NCBI RefSeq assembly: GCF_018531495.1
Contig: NZ_JAHDTI010000003.1
Span: forward strand, 682,001 to 746,000
Reading direction: 5' to 3'
DNA: 64,000 nt
Origin: Nonomuraea sediminis
GTDB lineage: Bacteria > Actinomycetota > Actinomycetes > Streptosporangiales > Streptosporangiaceae
Made by a program: the position numbers and the translations under genes. Within the stretch, counting starts at the first letter, position 1, and every line of letters starts with the position of its first letter. The notes beneath the pieces were generated by a model. The model was not told the origin of the DNA. It was given only the letters and a program-made list of their open reading frames with translations, and searched no databases. Below are positions 58,374-64,000 of the stretch, one piece after another.

Positions 58374-59270
58374 ATGACGTGGCTGACTGATCGGTTCGGG
58401 CTGGACGTGCCCCTGGTGGGGGCTCCGCTGGCGGGCGTGGCTGACGGGCGGCTCGCGGCCGCCATCTCGCGCGCGGGGGCGCTGGGCATGCTCGGCGTGC
58501 CCGCGACGGGCGCCGCCTCGTGGATCACGGCGCAGGCCGCGACGTGCGCGGCGGGCGGGCGGCCGTACGGGATCGGGCTCATGGCCTGGGCGCTCACGGG
58601 CGAGCAGCTCGAGGCCGTGCTGGCGGCACGGCCCGCGCTGGTGTCGGTGAGCTTCGGGCCCTACGCGAAGTACGTCGAGGAGTTGCGGCGAGCAGGCATC
58701 ACGGTCGTCACGCAGGCGGGCACGACCGACGAGGCGATGGCCGCCGAGCAGGCCGGGGTGGACGCCGTGGTGGCGCGCGGCGGCGAGGGCGGCGGGCACG
58801 GGCGCAACGACGTGGGCACGCTGCCGCTGCTGCAGGGCGTGCTTGACGCGGTGCGGATCCCGGTGCTGGCCGCGGGCGGCATCGCCACCTGGCGGGGCAT
58901 GGCCGCGGTGCTCGCCGCGGGAGCGGCCGGGGCCTGGGTGGGCACGGCGTTCCTGGGCTGCGTGGAGACCACGCTGTCGGACGCGGCGGCCGCGCAGGTG
59001 CTGGACGCCCGCGAGACGGACACCGCCTACGGGCGGGTCTTCGACGTGGCGCAGCAGCTCGCCTGGCCCGTCGAGTACGGCGGGCGGTCGCTGCGCAACG
59101 GCTACTTCACCAGGTGGGAGGGCCGGGAGGACGAGCTGGCCACCTCCCCCGAGGGCCGTGCGGAGCTGAAGCCCGGCGGCTACGTGTACGCGGGCCAGGC
59201 CGTCGGCCTGGTCCGCGAGCGCCGCACGGCCGCTGAGGTCGTTCAGTCGATGTCGACGGGCAACTCGTAG
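58374..59270 (+). CDS. Nitronate monooxygenase (2-nitropropane dioxygenase) family
   Basis: A 298-residue FMN-dependent TIM-barrel enzyme that oxidises nitronates such as propionate-3-nitronate with O2. Family signatures are VPLVGAPLAGVADGRLAAA at the N-terminus, the phosphate-binding GGEGGGHGRNDVGTL and AAGGIATWRGMAAVLAAGAAG. Its 3' end overlaps the DUF4242 gene by 28 bp on the opposite strand. A role in detoxifying a plant or self-made nitro compound is a possibility only. Confidence 0.9.
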   Translation: MTWLTDRFGLDVPLVGAPLAGVADGRLAAAISRAGALGMLGVPATGAASWITAQAATCAAGGRPYGIGLMAWALTGEQLEAVLAARPALVSVSFGPYAKYVEELRRAGITVVTQAGTTDEAMAAEQAGVDAVVARGGEGGGHGRNDVGTLPLLQGVLDAVRIPVLAAGGIATWRGMAAVLAAGAAGAWVGTAFLGCVETTLSDAAAAQVLDARETDTAYGRVFDVAQQLAWPVEYGGRSLRNGYFTRWEGREDELATSPEGRAELKPGGYVYAGQAVGLVRERRTAAEVVQSMSTGNS

Positions 59271-59491
59271 ATCTCCGACGTCGGGTGGCCCGCCTTCTCG
59301 TGGACCCGCAGCACCGCTTCCTTGGACGGACCGGTGGACAGGCAGAACACCTTGCCCGACTCCGGGTCCATCCAGGCGTGCTCGAAGTGCACGCCCTCGG
59401 AGCCTTCGATGGCCAGGTCCTGCTCGTGGGCCTGGCGCAGCTCGTCCTCGGAGACGCCGACGAAGCCGCTGTGCACGTCCATGAACTTCAT
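59243..59491 (-). CDS. DUF4242 family protein (nickel-binding type), copy 1
   Basis: An 82-residue protein of the DUF4242 family, whose characterised member, Streptomyces coelicolor SCO4226, is an 82-residue nickel-binding protein (from memory). The start MKFMDVHSGFVGVSEDELRQ and HFEHAWMDPESGKVFCLSTGP are typical. AGGGAG lies upstream of ATG 59491. It follows a very similar gene on the same strand (82% identical by eye), 74 bp away. Confidence 0.9.
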   Translation of the reverse strand: MKFMDVHSGFVGVSEDELRQAHEQDLAIEGSEGVHFEHAWMDPESGKVFCLSTGPSKEAVLRVHEKAGHPTSEIYELPVDID

Positions 59492-59565
59492 GGTCTGCTC
59501 CCTTCGTAGTGCGGGAAAGGTGCGACCCACACTCAGCCTAGACCTCGAGCTCACATTCGAATCTG

Positions 59566-59817
59566 TTATTCGATCTCGACGGGCAGCTCGTAGACCTCCT
59601 CCGTGGGGTGCCCGGCCTTCTCGTGGACCCGCATGACCGCCTCCTTCGACGGGCCGGAGGACAGGCAGAACACCTTGCCCGACTCCGGGTCGAGCCAGGC
59701 CCTCTCGAAGTGCACGCCCTCGGTGCCCTCGATCGCCAGGTCACGCTCGTGCGCCTCGCGCAGCTGCTCCTCGGTCACGCCGACGAACCCGCTGTGCACG
59801 TCCATGAACTTCGCCAT
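59566..59817 (-). CDS. DUF4242 family protein, copy 2 (tandem paralogue)
   Basis: An 83-residue paralogue of the preceding gene: MAKFMDVHSGFVGVTEEQLR, HFERAWLDPESGKVFCLSSGP. It differs from copy 1 at about 15 positions, mostly conservative. AAGGAGCAG precedes ATG 59817, and the same leader motif (AGGAGCAGACC) recurs before copy 1. The 79-bp gap to the divergent LAL regulator suggests co-regulation. Duplication may provide gene dosage or two specialised partners that heterodimerise. Confidence 0.9.
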   Translation of the reverse strand: MAKFMDVHSGFVGVTEEQLREAHERDLAIEGTEGVHFERAWLDPESGKVFCLSSGPSKEAVMRVHEKAGHPTEEVYELPVEIE

Positions 59818-59851
59818 GGTCTGCTCCTTTCGTCGGTTCAAGGCTGCCGGG

Positions 59852-59897
59852 CGGGAACCTGTGCGACATCGGTCATCCGACCTAATACTGGTTCCCG
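59852..59897. promoter_or_regulatory. Widely spaced inverted repeat and -10 between DUF4242 and LAL regulator
   Basis: CGGGAACC (59852-59859) and GGTTCCCG (59890-59897) are perfect inverted repeats with a 30-bp spacer. TAATAC at 59883-59888 in the spacer is a possible -10 for the GTG at 59897, which would give a leaderless message. A regulator could bind both arms and control the divergent genes. Confidence 0.45.
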
Positions 59898-62605
59898 TGA
59901 TCCAGTCGCCCGTCATGGTCGGCAGGGACCCCTTCCTCGCCCTGGCCGATCGCCGGCTCGCCGAGGCCGCGAGCGGTGACGGGCAGCTCGTGCTCGTCGC
60001 CGGCGAGGCGGGCATCGGCAAGACACGGCTGCTGGACGCGATCGCGCGCCGGGCCAAGGGGTTCACCGTGATGCGCGCGGCCGCCTTCCCCGGCGACGTG
60101 CAGTCGTCGGCGGGGCTGCTGCTCGACCTGGCCACCGAGCTGCCCGCGCTGTCGTCGCTGGTGCGCGCCGAGGACTCGCACAGGCGGCGCAGGCTGCTCG
60201 TGCAGGACCTGACCGACCTGATCCTCGGCGCGGCGCCCGGTACCCCCGTGCTGATGATCCTGGAGGATCTGCACTGGGCCGACGAGCTCAGCCTCGACGT
60301 GCTCGGTCATCTGGCGGCACGGCTGTCCTCCCGGCGGATGCTGGTGGCGGGCGCCTTCAGGACCGACGAGCTCTACCCGCGGCTGCCCATGCGGGAGCTG
60401 CGGGGCCGGCTGCTCGGGCAGCGGCTCGCCGAGGAGATCCGGCTGCCGCGGCTGCGCCCCGAGGAGATCGCGACCATGACCGGCGCGCTGCTCGGCCGCC
60501 GTGCCCCCGCCCGGGTCGTCGCGGCGCTCCACGCACGCAGCGACGGCATCCCGTTGCACGTCGAGGAGCTGCTCGCCGCCCTGCCTGACGTCTCGGACGA
60601 GGCGGTGGAGTCGACCGCGGTTCCCGACACGCTGGCGGACGCCGTGCTGTCCCGCGCCCTGCGGCTGTCGGCCGTGGCCCGGTCGGTCGCCTCGGCCGCC
60701 GCGGTGATCGGCCGCTCGTTCGACTTCGACCTGCTGGCCGCGGTCGCGCCGCACGAGCCCGACGAGGTCGCCGCCGCGCTGCGCGAGCTGCGCGAGGCCT
60801 ACCTGGTGATGCCGGGCACCGACGCGGTCACCTTCGACTTCCGGCACGCGCTGATCCGCGACGCCCTCTACGCCGACACGGACCTGCCGCCGCGCCGCCG
60901 GCTGCACGAGCGAGTGGCCAGGACCGCGGCCGAGCGGGGGTATCGCGACGCCTTCGTCTCGGCCCACTACGAGCAGGCGGGTCTGGGCGAGCCGGCCCAC
61001 GCCCACGCGCTGGCCGCCGCGCGCGAGGCCGCCGCGCTCTCGGCACACCGCGAAGCACTCGAGCTGTACGGCAGGGCGGTACGGAACCTGCCCCCCGGCC
61101 TGCCCGTCCAGGATCGGGCCGAGCTGTACGCCGCGCTCGGCGACACGGCGGCCGCGGCCGACGACAACCGGGCGGCCGCCCAGGCCTACGACAGCGCCCA
61201 CGCGCTGGCGCTCGAGTCGGGCGACGTGCGGGGCGCCGCCGCGCTGGTCCCGCGGATCGCCGCGGTCGCCCACCTGCTCGGTGCCGGGCTCGACGAGCGG
61301 GTGGCCATGCTCACGAGCGCGCTCGACAGCCTGGAGGAGGACGACCCCCTGCGCGGCTCGCTGCGCTCGGCCATGTCGGCCGCCTACATGCTGGCCCGCC
61401 GCCTGGACGAGGCCATCGCGTGGGGCGAGCGGAGCCTCGACGGCGAGGTCACGCTGGGCTCCGTACTGGTCTTCGCCGGGCGGATGGAGGAGGGCTGGCG
61501 CCTGCTCGAAGAGGCCACCGCCCGGGCCAGGGACTCGCGCAGGGAGTCGGAGGCGGCCCGCGGCTACCGCATGATCGGCTCGTGCGCCTCGGTCCTGGTG
61601 GAGTACGACAGGGCCGAACGCCACCTGTCCGAGGGCATCGACTACGCCGAACGGGCCGAGCTGTGGAACCACCGGCACTACCTGGCCGCCCATCTCGCCC
61701 ACGTGCAGTGGGCCACCGGGCGGTGGGAGGAGGCCGAGACGACCGCCCAGCGCGTCCTGGCGGACGGCCGCGGCGGCGTCACCACCCGGATCACGGCCCA
61801 GTACGTGCTCGGCTACCAGGCCCTCGGCCGGGGCGATTGGGACGCCGCCGGTGACGCGCTGCGCTCCGCCCTGGCCGAGGGCGAGCGGATGGCCGAGCTG
61901 CAGCGCCTCTCGCCACCGCTGTGGGGGCTGGCCGAGATGGCGCGCTGCCGCGGCGACCACGCCACCGCGCTGGAGCTGTGCTCGTACGGCTACCGCGTCT
62001 CCGCCGAGGTGACCGACGCCGCCTACCTGTTCCCCTACCTGGTCACGGGGGTGCGCGCGCACCTGGCGGAAGGCGAGAACGATGCGGCGGCGCGGTGGCT
62101 GGACAGCGTGTCGGAGGTGCTGCGGGCGCGCGGGATCCCCGGCACGCTCCCCGCGATCGACCACGGCCGCGGCCTGCTCCTGCTCGCCCAGGGAGATCTG
62201 GCCGCCGCGCGCGACGCGCTGGAGACGGCGCGCGCGACCTGGAGCGGCAGGAGGCGGTTCTGGGAGGAGGCATGGGCCAGGATCGACCTGGCCACGCTCG
62301 CCCTCAGGAACCGCCGCCGCGGCGAGGCCGCCCGCCTGCTGACCGGTCTGCCCGCCTCCGGCCCGCTGCACGAGGCGGCCGCGCTGCTCGGGCAGCGGAC
62401 GGTGGATCCCTGGGATCCGCTGACCGCCAGAGAGTTCGAGGTCGCCGGGCTGGTGGCCGAGGGGCTGACCAACCGCCAGATCGCCGAACGCCTCGTCCTG
62501 GCGCCGAAGACGGTCTCCGCGCACGTCGAGCACATCCTGGCCAAGCTGGGCGCCGCCCGCCGTACCGAGATCGCGGCCTGGTACACCACGCGATCACGGG
62601 CGTAA
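59897..62605 (+). CDS. Large ATP-binding LuxR-family (LAL) transcriptional regulator
   Basis: A 902-residue STAND-type regulator. Walker A is VAGEAGIGKTRLL (K42), Walker B LMILEDLHWADE (about residue 120). A winged-helix-like linker and a long tetratricopeptide region (from ~400; e.g. AREAAALSAHREALELYGRA, ALSDGDVRGAAAL-like units) follow, ending in a LuxR HTH: LTAREFEVAGLVAEGLTN, RQIAERLVLAPKTVSAHVEH. ATP and an inducer probably trigger oligomerisation. GTG 59897 is used; ATG 59915 is the alternative. Divergent from the DUF4242 pair, which it may control. Confidence 0.9.
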   Translation: MIQSPVMVGRDPFLALADRRLAEAASGDGQLVLVAGEAGIGKTRLLDAIARRAKGFTVMRAAAFPGDVQSSAGLLLDLATELPALSSLVRAEDSHRRRRLLVQDLTDLILGAAPGTPVLMILEDLHWADELSLDVLGHLAARLSSRRMLVAGAFRTDELYPRLPMRELRGRLLGQRLAEEIRLPRLRPEEIATMTGALLGRRAPARVVAALHARSDGIPLHVEELLAALPDVSDEAVESTAVPDTLADAVLSRALRLSAVARSVASAAAVIGRSFDFDLLAAVAPHEPDEVAAALRELREAYLVMPGTDAVTFDFRHALIRDALYADTDLPPRRRLHERVARTAAERGYRDAFVSAHYEQAGLGEPAHAHALAAAREAAALSAHREALELYGRAVRNLPPGLPVQDRAELYAALGDTAAAADDNRAAAQAYDSAHALALESGDVRGAAALVPRIAAVAHLLGAGLDERVAMLTSALDSLEEDDPLRGSLRSAMSAAYMLARRLDEAIAWGERSLDGEVTLGSVLVFAGRMEEGWRLLEEATARARDSRRESEAARGYRMIGSCASVLVEYDRAERHLSEGIDYAERAELWNHRHYLAAHLAHVQWATGRWEEAETTAQRVLADGRGGVTTRITAQYVLGYQALGRGDWDAAGDALRSALAEGERMAELQRLSPPLWGLAEMARCRGDHATALELCSYGYRVSAEVTDAAYLFPYLVTGVRAHLAEGENDAAARWLDSVSEVLRARGIPGTLPAIDHGRGLLLLAQGDLAAARDALETARATWSGRRRFWEEAWARIDLATLALRNRRRGEAARLLTGLPASGPLHEAAALLGQRTVDPWDPLTAREFEVAGLVAEGLTNRQIAERLVLAPKTVSAHVEHILAKLGAARRTEIAAWYTTRSRA

Positions 62606-62616
62606 CCGGCCAGGAC

Positions 62617-63507
62617 TCAGGCCTTGGCGACGGCCTCACGGACCGCGGGGGCGATCTCGCGCGCCCAGCGGCCGAGCGCGTCGTCGACGCCGTGGTCGGG
62701 CGGGAAGTACGTGAAGCCCGCCGCGCCGTGCTCGAGCACCGCGCCGGTCAGCTCCTCCACCCACTGCTCGACCGAGCCGCCGATCCACCGGCCGTCGCCG
62801 CCGCGGGTGGCGGCCAGCGGACGCGGGGTGATGACGCCCGGGAAGTTGTAGATCGTGGCGACGTCGGCGGGATCGCGGCCGGCCTCGACGGCCGCGGCGT
62901 CGATGATCGGGCGTGAGGTGCGGTAGCGCTCGCTCAGCCAGTCGGCCGCGTGCCCGGGGATCCAGCCGTCGGCCAGTCGGCCGGTGACGGCCAGCGACTT
63001 CGGCCCCACCGAACCCGTCCAGATGGGCGGCGCCGTGGTCGGGGCCGGCTCGAGCTCGGTGACCTGGTAGAACTCGCCGTCGAACGTCACCGGCGCGCCG
63101 CCCCCCGACAGGGCCCTGATCACGGTGATCGCCTCCTCGAACGCGCGCACGGCGGCGCCGGGGTCCAGCCGTGGCACGCCCAGCTTGACGATCCCGTCCC
63201 AGTACCCGCCCGCGCCGAGCCCGAGCACGATCCGGCCGCCGGTCAGCTCGGACAGCGAGGTGACGGTCCTGGCCAGCATCGGCGCGGGACGGCTCGGCAG
63301 GTTGGTCACGTTGACCAGCCCCGCGATGCTCCCGGTGGCGCCCAGGGCGGTCCCGACGATGGAGTAGGCGTCCAGCCTGCCGCCGAGGTAGGGATGGTCG
63401 GAGACGGTGAACAGGTCGAGCCCGTCCCTGTCGAGCTGTACGGCATGCCGCAGCGTCTGCCGCGCCTCGCCCACCGCCGTCGAGATCCCCGCACCGAACA
63501 CCACCAT
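62617..63507 (-). CDS. LLM-class flavin-dependent oxidoreductase
   Basis: A 296-residue luciferase-like monooxygenase-fold enzyme using FMN or F420. Visible blocks are HAVQLDRDGLDLFTVSDHPYL, TALGATGSIAGLVNVTNLPSR, ELTGGRIVLGLGAGG and GRLADGWIPG. The substrate is unknown. ATG 63507 has GGAGG 8 bp upstream. The double palindrome at 63522-63556 sits directly before it and is probably its operator. It lies downstream of a flavin monooxygenase gene that enters from the right edge. Confidence 0.88.
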   Translation of the reverse strand: MVVFGAGISTAVGEARQTLRHAVQLDRDGLDLFTVSDHPYLGGRLDAYSIVGTALGATGSIAGLVNVTNLPSRPAPMLARTVTSLSELTGGRIVLGLGAGGYWDGIVKLGVPRLDPGAAVRAFEEAITVIRALSGGGAPVTFDGEFYQVTELEPAPTTAPPIWTGSVGPKSLAVTGRLADGWIPGHAADWLSERYRTSRPIIDAAAVEAGRDPADVATIYNFPGVITPRPLAATRGGDGRWIGGSVEQWVEELTGAVLEHGAAGFTYFPPDHGVDDALGRWAREIAPAVREAVAKA

Positions 63508-63521
63508 GACAACCTCCCCAG

Positions 63522-63556
63522 TTCGTGACACGAACCATATTGGTTCGTATCACGAA
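63522..63556. promoter_or_regulatory. Double palindromic operator upstream of the LLM oxidoreductase
   Basis: Two 13-bp palindromes, TTCGTGACACGAA (63522-63534) and TTCGTATCACGAA (63544-63556), have centres 22 bp apart, two turns of the helix. The whole is also a 16-bp inverted repeat with one mismatch around TAT. It fits a TetR-type or MarR-type repressor binding as two dimers. The regulator is not in the window. Confidence 0.7.
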
Positions 63557-63563
63557 GAGCAAG

Positions 63564-64000
63564 TCAGCCCAGGGAGTAGGCGGGCAGCGGAGGCCGGGCG
63601 GTGAGCCTGCGGTAGAGCGTGGTCGGGCCGGGCCAGTTGTTGGTGACCCGCCCCTCGGCCGTCTTGTACCAGCTCTGGCAGCCGTTCCCCCACACCATCC
63701 GGCCCATCGCCGCGTCGAGCTGCCGCGTCCAGGCCGCCATCGCCTCGGGCCTGACCTCCATCGTCCCGTGCTTCCTGATGTACGGCAGGCAGGACAGCAC
63801 GTGGTTCACCTGGCACTCGATCATGAAGATGATCGAGTTGTGACCCAGGTTGGTGTTGGGCCCGTACAGCAGGAACAGGTTCGGGAAGCGCGGCACCGAG
63901 ATGCCCAGGTACGCCTCGGCCCCGCCGCCCCACTGCCGCGCCAGCGACACCCCGTCGCGCCCCTGCACCTGGATCGGGGACAGGAACTCGGTGCTGCGGA
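63564..64000 (-). CDS. Flavin-containing/Baeyer-Villiger-type monooxygenase, C-terminal part (cut by window edge)
   Basis: Only the last ~145 residues are present. FLSPIQVQGRDG, GISVPRFPNLFLLYGPNTNLGHNS (the second dinucleotide-domain region with the family's GPN-L), MIECQVNHVLSCL and CQSWYKTAEGRVTNNWPGP are typical of bacterial FAD/NADPH Baeyer-Villiger monooxygenases. It ends 7 bp before the double palindrome on the same strand as the LLM gene. A joint catabolic role is likely but unproved. Confidence 0.85.
   Translation of the reverse strand, partial: RSTEFLSPIQVQGRDGVSLARQWGGGAEAYLGISVPRFPNLFLLYGPNTNLGHNSIIFMIECQVNHVLSCLPYIRKHGTMEVRPEAMAAWTRQLDAAMGRMVWGNGCQSWYKTAEGRVTNNWPGPTTLYRRLTARPPLPAYSLG

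Noticed and set aside
1..64000. tRNA or rRNA genes, insertion sequences, phage genes, a biosynthetic gene cluster core
   Set aside because: None of the expected cores (T-loop sequences, transposase motifs, integrases, PKS/NRPS or terpene synthase motifs) was found by reading.

Overview
The window is chromosomal DNA from a high-GC actinomycete. Nearly every gene ends its codons in G or C, GTG starts are frequent, and gene junctions are often ATGA, GTGA or TGATG overlaps. SepH, CutRS-like, DUF4193, DUF3159 and DUF3710 proteins together point to the Streptomyces/Streptosporangiaceae side of the Actinomycetota. A Nonomuraea-like genus is my guess; it is inferred from protein style, not proven. 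I see no rRNA, tRNA, CRISPR array, insertion sequence or prophage.

1-9.7 kb is a conserved housekeeping block: a TRAM RNA methyltransferase (cut by the edge), an APC permease, two TrkA-type K+ proteins, DUF3159, an OB-fold protein, DUF3710, dUTPase and a thioesterase. From memory this matches M. tuberculosis Rv2689c-Rv2697c. Two genes, one an Rpn-type PD-(D/E)XK nuclease, are inserted in it (5.4-6.7 kb). 9.7-28.8 kb is accessory: an AI-2E-type exporter, a DUF6351 protein, an MFS pump with a divergent HTH regulator sharing a perfect operator, a ValRS that looks archaeal-type, OtsA, then an aromatic/acyl-CoA catabolic segment (FAD monooxygenase, MBL protein, 3-hydroxyacyl-CoA dehydrogenase, enoyl-CoA hydratase, PaaN, PaaI, PaaK and a PaaR-like TetR protein). 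Repeat-rich non-coding DNA lies at 23.2-23.8 and 27.8-28.8 kb, on both sides of the paaN-paaI-paaK-paaR core.

28.8-49.7 kb returns to the conserved neighbourhood: DUF4193, a CutRS-like two-component system, an inositol monophosphatase, an S9 peptidase, ferrochelatase, a lytic transglycosylase, an MFS protein, a polysaccharide deacetylase, a sugar-lactone oxidase, a degenerate subtilase, an unusually long SepH, a paired PH-domain membrane system, a PEBP lipoprotein and a repetitive single-pass membrane protein. 49.9-64 kb is mixed accessory DNA: a SulP transporter fused to beta-carbonic anhydrase, an epimerase, a secreted protein divergent from a membrane-anchored SARP regulator fused to an extracellular amino-acid-type ligand-binding domain, a methyltransferase, two LuxR-type regulators, a nitronate monooxygenase, a tandem DUF4242 pair, an LLM-class oxidoreductase under a double palindrome, and the C-terminus of a flavin monooxygenase.

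The most unusual item is the SARP-membrane-ligand-binding fusion at 53801-55825, which reads as a one-component transmembrane receptor. Other points of interest are the 158-bp-period repeat array, the subtilase that appears to have lost its catalytic serine through an in-frame deletion, the MBL protein without its second metal site, the mini-ORF coupled to the gene at 48289, and four well-formed operator-like palindromes.
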